The notes: generated by a model not told the origin, from the sequence alone. A stretch of 64,000 bases of DNA from Methylobacteriaceae bacterium (GCA_020638135.1 JACKJE010000007.1:62001-126000), one strand, 5' to 3'. Counted from the first letter of the stretch, positions 33,683 through 41,983 are shown. Made by a program: numbers and translations.

Positions 33683-36088
33683 TCAGCGCGACAACTGCGC
33701 TTGCGCTTTTTGCGCCTGACGGACGGGATTTAGGCCGGCAAGACGCGCAGGCCCAGCTTTTTCAACCCATTGCGTGCGGGTCATTTCGCGTTCGGGCCGG
33801 GACAGGAACGGCTTGATCTGCTCGAACAGCAGGTCGCGATAACGGTCCTGCTGCTCGGCCGTGAATGAGATCTCGCGCGAGCGCTTGAAATGCGATCGAG
33901 CGTCCTTGGTCCAGCGATCGAGGGCGGCGTGTCGGTCTTCGGGGCGAGGCGCGTTCTTTGCTTCGACGCTTTCGGTCCTTTCGAGGAGTCTTGATAGCGC
34001 GGCGGCGTGGGCCGGCGACGGATCGATGTTGCCGTAGGAACGGTGTTGGACGACGGCGAGGTGTGGCGGCTTGGCCTGAAGGCCAGCGTCCAGTTCGCCG
34101 GCGACGAGCTGGATTTCTGCGGTTGAGCGACCTTCGGCTGAGGAAATGCCGACGATCATCGTGTGTCCGGCTTGGGCGTCGTGGCGGTATCCGCCGACGC
34201 AGTGACGAAGATCGCTGCCCTCTGCGATAAGACGCTCGTGGGAGCGCAGCGGCTCCAAGACGACGCCGTTTATTTCTGCCGCAGCCCTGAAGAAGTGCGG
34301 AAATGGCTCGACCTGGGCGCCATTTGGCGCTGCAGGCCTGTTTTCGAGCGTGAATTGGGCTTCGAGGGAAGCGCGAGCGGGCTCCGAGCGGACCATTTGC
34401 TTGTGGACGAGCTCGTTCATCTCGTTGAACGCTTTTTCCGTGCGGCCGCGCGGCATGAGCAGGCTTGAAGCCATCAGGAGCGCGGCCGGAGCATCGGTCG
34501 GTCCGCGCAGCGGGCCGCCAGCAATGGCGGCGATGGCATTTGCGAGCCACCGATGGCTGTCTCGACGTACATGGCGGTCGAGGGTTCTTGCTTTGTGCGA
34601 GACGCCGCCGGTCGGCAACCGGCGCATGTCGACGGCGCGCGCCAGCACCTCGGCCTGCCGCAGCAGGGTTGCGGGGTCGCCTGCCGCATCCGAGAGCGAG
34701 CGCATGAACTCGAAGCCCGCGAGCTGGACCGCGGCGCCGAATTTGGTGTCGCCGGAAATGCGATCCTTGGCGAACGCCGTTGGCGAGAATGGCGCGGCCT
34801 GGGGCCGGGCGTGGAAGTAGAGCGCCAGGGCCGTGTGGTCCGCCATTGTCGCAATTCGCGGGAAGGACCGGAGATGTGCGAGCGATCGCAGGTAGCCAGG
34901 CGCGGTCAGGGGAGGGTGCGCGTCCATCGAAAGAGCGCATTGCTCGAGCGTTTTGCGCAGCGGCGCGCCGGCGACGATCGTCTGTATCATTCCGGTCGCG
35001 GATAGCTTTTCTGCGCTGATGTCGCGGATCCGGGCGGGCAGGACAGGCGCCAGCTGGAAAGCCTGGTTCATCCGCTGGATGCCGGCGGCGTCGAGGCCGA
35101 AAAGGAGGTAGGAGCGCTCGGTTAGGCTTCGGGAGTAGCCGGCGCCGTCGTGGTCGCGCGGCGTTCTCAGGATGTGCAACAGCTTGCGGGCCCCGGCAGG
35201 CATTCTTCCGATGATTTGGAGTTCGCCCTGTGCGTTGCCGTTCCAGAATGATGAAGAGAGCGATGATTTGAGCGCTTGCGTGCGGAAGTAGGACGGCTGG
35301 TCCGCAAACGCGCGTTTGAAAAAATCGGCTCCGCTGTCGTAGGCGATCTGCGCGAAGCCCTTGACCCGTTCAATGTAGGCGTTTTCGGCGGCAGCGCCTG
35401 CCTTGTCGAGCGAAAAAGCGACGTAGTTGCCCTCGGCGATCTGCTTGGAGATGGCGGCGGATGCCGCCGTTGCGGTCAAGCCGGCAGGTATCTCGACGGT
35501 TCCAAGCGAGACAGGGTCGCGGGAACGCAGGACGAGGGCCAGGTCGCCGTGGGGGTAGTGGATGGCTGCATCGAAATTGGCGCCGTCGCCTGCAAGCAGC
35601 TGGGGCCGGACGCTTTCGCGTAGGGCGGTCCACTCGGCGGTAAGCCGGTCGTTTTCGACCGGGTCTTTCGAGAATTTTGCCGGATTGCGCCTTGTTCGAA
35701 GGAGATGGCGGCGCCCGGCGGGCGTCGCCTGCATCGCGGCCAGTTCAGTCCGGAAGGACTTTTCGACCTGTGCGTGGAGGCGGCCGTTGATTGCGAGGAA
35801 ATCGTGAGCAAGGCGAATGGCGTCGTCTGGCGACGCGATTGCGATGGCCTCGGGATGGCGCTTGTTGCGGGTCACGGCCTGGCCGACCGGAGACAGCTTG
35901 GCGGGGCCGTCTGGACGCGCGTGTTGCGATTTGATGGTCTCGGCGGCTGCGCGGATCGCGTCCCAGGAGCGAAGGCTGGATTCTTCAACGCCTGCGGCGG
36001 CGGCGATCGCCGGGAGAAAGCCATTCAAGGCGCGGGCCGAGGACGGGCGCAACGAGATCCAGACGTCGATGTCGCGTCGTTTGGCCAT
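33683..36088 (-). CDS. PcfJ-domain protein
   Basis: An 801-residue soluble protein. The only segment I recognise lies near residues 630-700: PLRSHERLIAEGSDLRHCVG, GYRHDAQAGHTMIVGI, then TAEIQL and VVQHRSYGN. This is the PcfJ-like domain, named from a Gram-positive conjugative plasmid and widespread on mobile elements; its activity is unknown. The first 600 residues are helical and have no known domain. It is transcribed alone from a region with three CCGTC repeats. ATG 36088 follows the AGAGGACGG ribosome-like site. Confidence 0.7.
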   Translation of the reverse strand: MAKRRDIDVWISLRPSSARALNGFLPAIAAAAGVEESSLRSWDAIRAAAETIKSQHARPDGPAKLSPVGQAVTRNKRHPEAIAIASPDDAIRLAHDFLAINGRLHAQVEKSFRTELAAMQATPAGRRHLLRTRRNPAKFSKDPVENDRLTAEWTALRESVRPQLLAGDGANFDAAIHYPHGDLALVLRSRDPVSLGTVEIPAGLTATAASAAISKQIAEGNYVAFSLDKAGAAAENAYIERVKGFAQIAYDSGADFFKRAFADQPSYFRTQALKSSLSSSFWNGNAQGELQIIGRMPAGARKLLHILRTPRDHDGAGYSRSLTERSYLLFGLDAAGIQRMNQAFQLAPVLPARIRDISAEKLSATGMIQTIVAGAPLRKTLEQCALSMDAHPPLTAPGYLRSLAHLRSFPRIATMADHTALALYFHARPQAAPFSPTAFAKDRISGDTKFGAAVQLAGFEFMRSLSDAAGDPATLLRQAEVLARAVDMRRLPTGGVSHKARTLDRHVRRDSHRWLANAIAAIAGGPLRGPTDAPAALLMASSLLMPRGRTEKAFNEMNELVHKQMVRSEPARASLEAQFTLENRPAAPNGAQVEPFPHFFRAAAEINGVVLEPLRSHERLIAEGSDLRHCVGGYRHDAQAGHTMIVGISSAEGRSTAEIQLVAGELDAGLQAKPPHLAVVQHRSYGNIDPSPAHAAALSRLLERTESVEAKNAPRPEDRHAALDRWTKDARSHFKRSREISFTAEQQDRYRDLLFEQIKPFLSRPEREMTRTQWVEKAGPARLAGLNPVRQAQKAQAQLSR

Positions 36089-36107
36089 TTTCCGTCCTCT
36101 GGCTTGT

Positions 36108-36170
36108 GACGGAATATTGTACGACGGAATAGCCGTCGTGCGGTAGTCTGGCGACGGAATTTTCGCTCGA
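36108..36170 (-). promoter_or_regulatory. Three ATTCCGTC repeats and a palindrome upstream of the PcfJ-like gene
   Basis: On the minus strand AAATTCCGTC, CTATTCCGTC and ATATTCCGTC occur within 63 bp before ATG 36088. The middle copy is part of ACGACGG-AATAG-CCGTCGT (36121-36139), a perfect 7-bp inverted repeat. TACAAT within the last copy may be the -10 box. This is the densest cluster of the recurring motif. Confidence 0.5.
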
Positions 36171-36182
36171 GAAATGGGTGGA

Positions 36183-36580
36183 TCAGGTTTTGCGGAGGAG
36201 CTTTTTGACGGCCAGATAACGCTGGCGGGCGGCGGCGCCGAGTTCGACGAGGTCGGAGCGCGAGCGCGGCAGGTCGCCTTCGGTCAGCCATTGGCGCGTC
36301 GGTCTTAGGTCGTCGCCAACGCGCACGAAAGCAGGTCTCAGGTGGACGAACGGTGCGATCAACGCCCGGGAATGGGAAACCAGGACAAACCCGAGGGCGC
36401 TAGGAGGAAGATCGGCGGCTTAAGCGGCCAATTCCTCGCCCAACGCTTTTTGGTACCCCTCCGAGAGCCCGATGTCGGGTTCGTCGAGCATCAGGATGTG
36501 GGGGTGTGTTCGGTCCCTGGAGTTGCGGATCCCGGCGAGCGCTGTTCGAACAGAGATATTTTCGGTGGAAGAGGTCTTAT
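36183..36580 (-). pseudogene. C-terminal remnant of an ABC/RecF-like ATPase
   Basis: On the minus strand, reading from the IS edge: TENISVRTALAGI, then HILMLDEPDIGLSEGYQ, which is a Walker B with D-loop, then GFVLVSHSRALIAPF (the H-loop) and RPAFVRVGDDLRPTRQWL, ending LAVKKLLRKT at the stop 36183. An in-frame TAA at 36420 breaks it. The N-terminal part with Walker A is missing, cut off by the IS1380 element. So this is the decayed end of an ATPase gene. Confidence 0.65.
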
Positions 36581-36596
36581 CCCACATTTCCCAAGT
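36581..36596 (+). repeat. Left terminal inverted repeat of IS1380 element
   Basis: CCCACATTTCCCAAGT; it matches the right end with one 1-base gap and a few mismatches. The boundary is inferred from this match. Confidence 0.5.
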
Positions 36597-36674
36597 AAGG
36601 CGCTGATTTCGCTGTCCTGACCATTATATTTCCTATATAAAACATGGTGTTGAAGGCTGCGAGGGGCGCGTTTC

Positions 36675-38030
36675 ATGGATCACCCAGAGGGTGCGGGCTT
36701 GCAACGGGCAGATCGGGTGGATTTCGACCCTCGCGTGCGGCTGGAATTTCGCGGCACGCAGCTCAGTTCCGACGGCGGCCTTCTGGTGATGCGCGAGCTT
36801 GATGACGCGCTCGGGTTGTCCGATTTGGCGTCAGCGGCGCTGCGCGATACTCGCTCTGGCAAGAACACGGTCCATCGGCTCGACGGCCTGTTCCGGCAAT
36901 CAGTCTTTGGGCGGCTGGCCGGATACGAGGATGTCAACGACGCCAACCGTCTCGCCTGCGATCCGGTCATGCGCCAAGTTGTCGGCGGCAGAGCGGTCGA
37001 TGCACAAGCGGCCTCGGCATCGCAGATGGGACGGTTCGAGACCGAGACGCTGGCTCTGGCCGGGAACCGTGCCGCGCTGGCCGACCTGAACGGGCAATGG
37101 ATCGACCGGTTCCATGACCGTAACGGGCTGAAGTACATCGTTCTGGACATGGACAGCTCGGTCAGCCCGACCCATGGCGACCAGGAAGGGTCCGCCTGGA
37201 ATGGCCATTTCGACTGTAGCTGCTATCACCCCAACTTTCTGTTCAACCAGTTCGGGATGCTGGAACGCTGCGCCCTGCGCCATGGCAACGTCCACAGCGC
37301 CGATGGCTGGCGTGATGTTCTCGACCCCGTCATTGCGCGCTACGCGGAGCGCGACCTTGGTGGCAGGTTCTTCCGGGCCGATGCTGCCTACGCGATCCCG
37401 GCGATCTATGAGCGATTGGAAGAAGCGCGGTTCTTCTACGCCATCCGGCTGCCCGCAAACGCGGTCCTCAAGGACAAGATCGCGCATCGGCTAACGCGCC
37501 CTGTCGGGCGGCCGTCACTGACCAAGGTCAAGCGGTTCTTCGAGGAATTCGAGTATCAGGCGGCGTCCTGGGACAAGGAACGCCGGGTGATCGCCAAGAT
37601 CGAATGGCATCCGGGCGAACTGTTCCCGCGTGTCGGCTTCATCGTCACCAACCTGCCGATGGAGCCGGACTGGGTGGTGCGGTTCTACAACCAGCGCGGC
37701 ACCGCCGAGCAGCACATCAAAGAGGGCAAATACGCCTTTCGCTGGACGCGGCTGTCGTGCCGGAAGTTCCGCGACAATGAGGTGCGGCTGCAACTGCACG
37801 CCCTGGCGTACAACCTGGCCACCTTCTTGCGCTGCATCGAGCTGCCCGAGGCCATGGCCGACTGGTCGTTGACCAGCCTGCAACTGAAGCTGATCAAGAT
37901 CGGGGCACGTGTGGTCCGTCACGCCCGCACCATCACCTTCCAGCTGGCCGAGGTCGCTGTCACCGGCACGATGGTACGCGCCATCCTCGCCGCTATCCGC
38001 CGATTGCGAGCGCCACCGCTATGCGCATGA
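36675..38030 (+). CDS. IS1380-family transposase
   Basis: A 451-residue DDE transposase. Likely catalytic residues are Asp in YIVLDMDSSV (158 or 160), Asp236 in FRADAAYAI, and Glu in RGTAEQHIKEGKYAF (345 or 350). The C-terminal half (NLPMEPDWVVRFYNQRGTAE) is typical of the family, as is the WNGHFDCSCYHP segment. It inserts and excises the element. The frame is intact, so the enzyme may still be active. TATAAAA-like DNA upstream of ATG 36675 probably gives its promoter. Confidence 0.9.
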   Translation: MDHPEGAGLQRADRVDFDPRVRLEFRGTQLSSDGGLLVMRELDDALGLSDLASAALRDTRSGKNTVHRLDGLFRQSVFGRLAGYEDVNDANRLACDPVMRQVVGGRAVDAQAASASQMGRFETETLALAGNRAALADLNGQWIDRFHDRNGLKYIVLDMDSSVSPTHGDQEGSAWNGHFDCSCYHPNFLFNQFGMLERCALRHGNVHSADGWRDVLDPVIARYAERDLGGRFFRADAAYAIPAIYERLEEARFFYAIRLPANAVLKDKIAHRLTRPVGRPSLTKVKRFFEEFEYQAASWDKERRVIAKIEWHPGELFPRVGFIVTNLPMEPDWVVRFYNQRGTAEQHIKEGKYAFRWTRLSCRKFRDNEVRLQLHALAYNLATFLRCIELPEAMADWSLTSLQLKLIKIGARVVRHARTITFQLAEVAVTGTMVRAILAAIRRLRAPPLCA

Positions 38031-38235
38031 TCGCGATCCACGCTCAAACTGAACGAAAGCGGCTGGACAGATCTGTCCGCTGCGCTGAAAAACGCCGCCC
38101 CTGGGCAAGGAAACAGCGGCTTCGCGGTCTGATCCGTCCAGATCCAGCAGTCTGCGCGACCGCAGGTGCCGCTTGCGGCAGAAAATCCTTGTCTAGCGCT
38201 CGGATACAGGCGATCTTCACCTCAAACGCCACGCC

Positions 38236-38252
38236 ACTTGGGGAATGCAGGG
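38236..38252 (+). repeat. Right terminal inverted repeat of IS1380 element
   Basis: ACTTGGGGAATGCAGGG, the inverse of the left end. Right boundary inferred. Confidence 0.5.
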
Positions 38253-38256
38253 AAAG

Positions 38257-38333
38257 TGGTCTGGCCAGCAGGATTTGAACCTGCGACATCCTGCTCCCAA
38301 AGCAGGCGCGCTACCGGGCTGCGCTATGGCCAG
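38257..38333 (-). tRNA. tRNA-Pro (UGG)
   Basis: The minus strand folds into a full cloverleaf: acceptor CTGGCCA/TGGCCAG, D arm GCGCAGCCCGGTAGCGC, anticodon stem CCTGC/GCAGG with loop TTTGGGA (anticodon TGG), T arm GCAGG-TTCAAAT-CCTGC, discriminator A and encoded CCA. All stems pair perfectly. The UGG anticodon reads proline codons CCA and CCG, possibly more. It lies beside the IS with no other tRNA in the window. It could be an element-borne tRNA that supplements the host, or the attachment site of an integrated element. Confidence 0.9.
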
Positions 38334-38351
38334 TTATCGGGTTGATGGGGG

Positions 38352-38558
38352 TCAGGCCGCTGCCTTATTGGGCCGCAGCTGTGCAAGGCGCATCCAGCGC
38401 AGATGGCCGTTCTTGGCCACGAGCGCTGACATTTCGCCGACGAAAATGAACGTTTCGCGAATCTCGCGGACCGTCCAGCCGTCGGCGCCGAGGCGAGTTG
38501 CGGTCACGCGCTCGCGGGCAGTCGAGGGAACGAGTGTGACGAGGTCGCCGGCGTTCAT
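38352..38558 (-). CDS. Hypothetical small protein
   Basis: A 68-residue protein (MNAGDLVTLVPSTARERVTA) with a short beta-rich centre (TVREIRETFIFVGEMSALVA) that could be an SH3-like or KOW-like barrel. ATG 38558 overlaps the upstream stop as TGATG. It ends 19 bp before the tRNA. Function unknown. Confidence 0.5.
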   Translation of the reverse strand: MNAGDLVTLVPSTARERVTATRLGADGWTVREIRETFIFVGEMSALVAKNGHLRWMRLAQLRPNKAAA

Positions 38559-38926
38559 CACATGCATCCTTGTGAAGGCAGGGCGGAGCGATTGTCGCAA
38601 ATCGTCGCGCCGGGGAGTTCGCCGCGCTCGATCATAGCTTGAACGAGCAGGCAATTGTCGCGCACGCGGTTGAGGAGGTCGATAGCTTCCGGGCCGACCG
38701 GCATGGCTACAATGACGGGGTCTGCAAACATTTCGCGGACGCCGCGGGCATCGAGCTTGGCCAAGTGCTTGTCGCGCCAGGTGCGGATGGCGTCGGCCGC
38801 GCCGGTCTTCAGCGTCGTGCCGGTTTCCGGGTCGTAGGCGATCGCCACTTCCTGCGAGCCGTCGCAGACATGGCGTTCATCCGTGCCGTTGATGAGCCAG
38901 ACGTCGCCGAATTTCATCTGGTACAT
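38558..38926 (-). CDS. Hypothetical protein
   Basis: A 122-residue soluble protein (MYQMKFGDVWLINGTDERHV). The first half is beta-rich, with EVAIAYDPETGTTLKTG, and the second half helical. Two Cys lie in the tail (TICDNRS, SQGCM). No family recognised. It shares TGATG with the next gene. Confidence 0.5.
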   Translation of the reverse strand: MYQMKFGDVWLINGTDERHVCDGSQEVAIAYDPETGTTLKTGAADAIRTWRDKHLAKLDARGVREMFADPVIVAMPVGPEAIDLLNRVRDNCLLVQAMIERGELPGATICDNRSALPSQGCM

Positions 38927-38997
38927 GGCTTGCCTCGTTGGAGGTCGATTTGCTTTCGCTGGCCGATCCTAGACGAAAGTCGGTGAAGCGATGAGCC

Positions 38998-39252
38998 TCA
39001 GGCGGCCAGCAGGCCGACCGATTCCATCGCCGTGCAATGGCGGTCGATGCGCTGGAGTTCGGCGATGAACAGGCGCTCGATGCTGGCGAGCTTGCGCTGC
39101 CGGCGGGCCTCGTCGAGCGAGCGATCTTCCATCGTGCGCCGCCAGGACGCCTTGATCGTTTCGATGGTTGCGCGGGCGGCGACCTGGGCGTCGAGCGGCA
39201 GGCAGGGGAGCTGCACGAGGGTGCGGCGTGGGATGAACAATTCGCGGGTCAT
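38998..39252 (-). CDS. Hypothetical basic protein
   Basis: An 84-residue protein starting MTRELFIPRRTLVQLPCLPL, followed by a long basic helix (RRTMEDRSLDEARRQRKLAS). No motif recognised. The frame is open 10 codons further up, so the start is a guess from the ATG with the better spacing. Confidence 0.4.
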   Translation of the reverse strand: MTRELFIPRRTLVQLPCLPLDAQVAARATIETIKASWRRTMEDRSLDEARRQRKLASIERLFIAELQRIDRHCTAMESVGLLAA

Positions 39253-39278
39253 GCGGCGGCTCACGGCTGGCGGGCGTG

Positions 39279-39307
39279 ACAAGGACGCGCATGATGCGCG
39301 TCCTTGT
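39279..39307 (-). terminator. Long hairpin
   Basis: ACAAGGACGCGCAT-G-ATGCGCGTCCTTGT is a 14-bp perfect stem just after the gene ending at 39328. On the plus strand it is followed by TTTG. It separates two minus-strand genes and is probably a terminator. Confidence 0.5.
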
Positions 39308-39327
39308 TTTGAGGAACGGTTAGCGGC

Positions 39328-39915
39328 TTACGCCGCCTTCGACATTTCGCGCTGGCGCGCGTTTTCCTCGCGCGCCGCCTGACGCGCCTGCGTCTGAGCG
39401 ACGTCCCAGGCGACCAGCGCCTGACGGCTCTGCTCGGAGACGTTCTCGAGCCAGTTGGCGACCATGTCGACATCGGCTTCGTTCAGCGCCTCGGCGACCT
39501 GGCGCATCGCCAGCGCGTCGAAGGACAGTACGACCGCGCTGCGATCGCTGGCGGCGAGATCTTCCATCGACTTGTCGGCACGGACCGAGAACGCGTCGGC
39601 GAAAGCTATGATGGTCTGCGCGGTGACGCTCGCGTAGCGCTTTTCGCCGTCGGGGCCGGTCAGCGTCTCGCCGCGGAGCATCGCCAGCGCATCGGCGACG
39701 TCGGCCGGCGTGGCCGTCATGCGCCACTGGCCGGCGCGGGTGACGATCGCCTTGTGGACGGTGGCCGTGGGCCGGCCGGCGGCTTCGGCTTCGGCCTTGC
39801 GCGCGTCGATTGCGGCGCTGCGCGCCGCCTTGGCTTCGTCCGAGGGACGCAGGCCGACGAGGACGGCCGACGAGAAGGCGAGTTCGGCGGCGATGAAAGC
39901 GGCGACACGATTCAT
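39328..39915 (-). CDS. Hypothetical Ala-rich protein
   Basis: A 195-residue soluble helical protein. MNRVAAFIAAELAFSSAVLV at the N-terminus is hydrophobic but has Glu inside it, so a signal peptide is doubtful. The segment GQWRMTATPADVADALAMLR and a helical Ala/Arg/Glu tail follow. No family recognised. It is ended by the hairpin at 39279. Confidence 0.5.
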   Translation of the reverse strand: MNRVAAFIAAELAFSSAVLVGLRPSDEAKAARSAAIDARKAEAEAAGRPTATVHKAIVTRAGQWRMTATPADVADALAMLRGETLTGPDGEKRYASVTAQTIIAFADAFSVRADKSMEDLAASDRSAVVLSFDALAMRQVAEALNEADVDMVANWLENVSEQSRQALVAWDVAQTQARQAAREENARQREMSKAA

Positions 39916-39969
39916 GGAAGTGCTCCTTTTGGGGGACCAGAACAGGCGGTCCGGGCAATCCTCTGAGGA

Positions 39970-41196
39970 TCAGGGGATGCGAGAGCCACGGCGGGTCTTC
40001 CCGGCGAACGTTTCAGGCAGATGACCTGAGAAGCGAATTTCCGGGGGTTTTGATCGCCAGCGGCGCCCTTGCGGAGCGAAGGGGTATTTGGAGGCTTGAG
40101 AAGACCTCTCCCCCATGTGGGGGAGGGTCAGGGTTAGGCGTGGGTCATCGCGCGCGTGGCCTCGACGATGTCGGCCAGCGCCTTGCGTCCAGCCTCGGTC
40201 ATGACGAAGAGCGTTTTTCGTCGGCCGCCGCGCGAGTTCAGCGGCTCGCCATCGTAGGAGCGGATTGATCCGTTGCCGCTGAGGCGCCACAGGGCCGAAT
40301 AAATCGAGCCCAGTGGGTAATCGTGTCCGGTCCGGCGCTTGATTTCGCCGTGGATGGAGATGCCATGTGAAATGGTCGTCGTGCCAGGCGCGGATCGGCG
40401 CGATGGCCTGATCGGTGGCGTTGCGAACCTTGATTTCGATGTTGTTCGCCATGTTGACGCCCTTGGGCGGGGTCGTACGGGCGTATTCCTGCTTGCCGGC
40501 CTTGAAGTTGGCGCTGGCGAGCGTGGCCGATGGGGTCATGAGGCCCTTGTAGCCCTCGTAGGCCGGCGACTCGGGCGTGTCTGACGCCATCGTCTCGCCG
40601 GTGGCGGTCGTCATGCCGCCGACGCTGATCCGAACAGTGGTGTCGGGCAGCTTCGGATCATTGAAGGGGCGCGAGCGGATGTAGAAATTGTAGACGTTTC
40701 CGCTCTTGCCGTAGATCACGATATTGCCGTCGACCCCGGCGTAAAGCGCACGCAGCGCGATCGAGTGGCGGTTCGGAGCCACAAGCGTTTCGTAGCTGCC
40801 CGGATCCGAGACGATGTTGGAGACGATCTCTTCCTGCTCCGGGAATTTGATGGTCGTGAGCAGGCCTTCGCGGACGTTGATCTGCGGCACGTCGTCAGGG
40901 CGCCATGCCAGATGCAGGAATCCCGGCCGAATCTGGCGGGCGCCCTTGTTGGCGTCGGGACGCTCCCATGCCTTCTGCTCGAGATTGAGCGGATGGGCGA
41001 CGGCAGGATTGACAGCGCGGCCGGTGGTCGGCGCAGGAGAGGCGCCGACAGGCACAGCCTGCGGCGTCAGAGGATCGCGGATTTGCGCCTGCTGACCGGG
41101 GACAGCGAACGGGCTCTGGACCTGCTGTTGGGCGGCGGCGGGCGCGGCGACTGCGACCGCAAGAGCGAACAGGGAGACGGAACGGAAGTTCAGCAT
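39970..41196 (-). CDS. virB9: VirB9-like outer-membrane channel protein, C-terminal domain lost
   Basis: The frame starts at ATG 41196 with a signal peptide (MLNFRSVSLFALAVAVAAPA). Residues 95-180 are the VirB9 N-terminal domain (PGFLHLAWRPDDVPQINVRE, then NRHSIALRALYAG and GNVYNFYIRS). The start of the C-terminal domain is seen at IAPIRAWHDDHFTW (about 265-278), where VirB9 normally has VFDDG.FTY. At 40363-40371 the match stops, and the frame continues for 130 residues as an out-of-frame reading of a padR-type gene to 39970. VirB9 joins VirB7 and VirB10 in the outer-membrane core; without the C-terminal lobe this protein is probably not functional. Confidence 0.75.
   Translation of the reverse strand: MLNFRSVSLFALAVAVAAPAAAQQQVQSPFAVPGQQAQIRDPLTPQAVPVGASPAPTTGRAVNPAVAHPLNLEQKAWERPDANKGARQIRPGFLHLAWRPDDVPQINVREGLLTTIKFPEQEEIVSNIVSDPGSYETLVAPNRHSIALRALYAGVDGNIVIYGKSGNVYNFYIRSRPFNDPKLPDTTVRISVGGMTTATGETMASDTPESPAYEGYKGLMTPSATLASANFKAGKQEYARTTPPKGVNMANNIEIKVRNATDQAIAPIRAWHDDHFTWHLHPRRNQAPDRTRLPTGLDLFGPVAPQRQRINPLLRWRAAELARRPTKNALRHDRGWTQGAGRHRRGHARDDPRLTLTLPHMGERSSQASKYPFAPQGRRWRSKPPEIRFSGHLPETFAGKTRRGSRIP
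40108..40125. repeat. CTCCCCCA/TGGGGGAG hairpin
   Basis: CTCCCCCA-TG-TGGGGGAG is an 8-bp perfect inverted repeat downstream of the padR remnant, in a stretch of 110 bp with no clear gene. It looks like the short repeated hairpins found between chromosomal genes of alphaproteobacteria, which hints that this flank came from elsewhere. Confidence 0.45.
40134..40364 (-). pseudogene. C-terminal fragment of a PadR-type regulator
   Basis: On the minus strand one frame reads GISIHGEIKRRTGHDYPLGS, then IYSALWRLSGNGSIRSYDG and GRRKTLFVMTEAGRKAL, ending at TAA 40134. This is the second half of a PadR winged helix (HG.EI......G..Y..L.RL...G.I...R.K..F.LT..G...L). The first helix and start codon are missing: the sequence runs without a gap into virB9 codons. 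PadR proteins repress genes on sensing small ligands; this fragment cannot be expressed from a start of its own. Confidence 0.6.
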
Positions 41197-41201
41197 GTGG
41201 G

Positions 41202-41975
41202 TCACTTCTTGGGTGCGACGGAATAATTGATGACGGTGAAGCCGATAGGATTGAGGTAGCGATCCTCGTACCGGATCGTCTGCGGAGCGTTCACGTACCG
41301 AAGATCGGCGACGAACGTCCTGCGGTCTTCGCCGGAATCGGTGAGGCCTTGGCCGAGCCGGCGATCGGTCGCCTCGAATTCCACGCGATAGAAGCCCGGC
41401 GAAGGCTGCGTGATCGACAGCACTCGGATGCCGCGGGTGAACTTCTTCTGCGTCAGGTCGTTGTAGATCGGCTTCGTTTCTTCGAGAAACGAGCTGTAGA
41501 CCGTGGGAGCGGACATCGTGTGAACGACGCCCTGCCACCGCTGATACGTCTCGTAGGGATCAGCAGAGATGGTGTGGCGGGCGGTAATGTAGGTGCGAAC
41601 GTTCGCTTCGTTCAGGATCGCGAGGTTCGTCAGGTTCGCTTTCGGCGCATCGATTGTGACGACCTGATCGGCCTTGTCGGAGAAGGTCACGAAGAAGGGC
41701 ACGACGCGATACAGAGGGAACAGCTGCAGGATTGCGATTGCCTGCAAGGCATTGATGGCGAGGCTGATGCCCAGAACGACGATAGCCAGCCGGGCAATCG
41801 CGGATGTGTGGCGCGCGGCGGCTTGCGGCGTGTCGTGATTGAGCAGGTAGCTGCCGAGCTGATCATTGGGCAGCGGCGCATCGTCGCGCACGTAGGGCGC
41901 TGCGTCGCGGTCGTCCTGCCGGGACGTCTGCGTTCTGGCGCTGATCGCGTTGGAAATACGGTCGACGAAGCTCAT
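41202..41975 (-). CDS. virB8: VirB8-like inner-membrane assembly factor
   Basis: A 257-residue bitopic protein. A cytoplasmic N-terminus of about 58 residues is followed by one membrane helix (AIVVLGISLAINALQAIAIL) and a periplasmic domain with ADPYETYQRW, SITQPSPGFYRVEFEATDRR and FVADLRYVN, ending FTVINYSVAPKK, as expected for VirB8/TrbF. VirB8 nucleates the channel and contacts VirB6, VirB9 and VirB10. It lies 5 bp upstream of virB9 and 8 bp after the lipoprotein gene. The GACGGAATAATT at 41217 is part of its last codons, not a regulatory site. Confidence 0.85.
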   Translation of the reverse strand: MSFVDRISNAISARTQTSRQDDRDAAPYVRDDAPLPNDQLGSYLLNHDTPQAAARHTSAIARLAIVVLGISLAINALQAIAILQLFPLYRVVPFFVTFSDKADQVVTIDAPKANLTNLAILNEANVRTYITARHTISADPYETYQRWQGVVHTMSAPTVYSSFLEETKPIYNDLTQKKFTRGIRVLSITQPSPGFYRVEFEATDRRLGQGLTDSGEDRRTFVADLRYVNAPQTIRYEDRYLNPIGFTVINYSVAPKK

Positions 41976-41983
41976 CGGCTCGT

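Larger units (their letters stand above)
36581..38252 (+). mobile_element. IS1380-family insertion sequence
   Basis: One transposase gene is flanked by imperfect inverted repeats: CCCACATTTCCCAAGT on the left (36581-36596) and, in reverse, CCCTGCATTCCCCAAGT on the right (38236-38252). The length, 1672 bp, is usual for the family. No matching target duplication is visible (TTAT on the left, AAAG on the right), so flanking DNA has probably rearranged since insertion. The left side cuts an ATPase remnant; the right end lies 5 bp from the tRNA 3' end. Confidence 0.75.

Noticed and set aside
36900..37487. Minus-strand ORF of 195 codons inside the transposase
   Set aside because: Antisense to an intact IS1380 transposase; no domain seen.
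41215..41230. GACGGAATAATT as another regulatory site
   Set aside because: It encodes the last residues of VirB8 (INYSVAP), so it is coding sequence and not upstream of any gene start.
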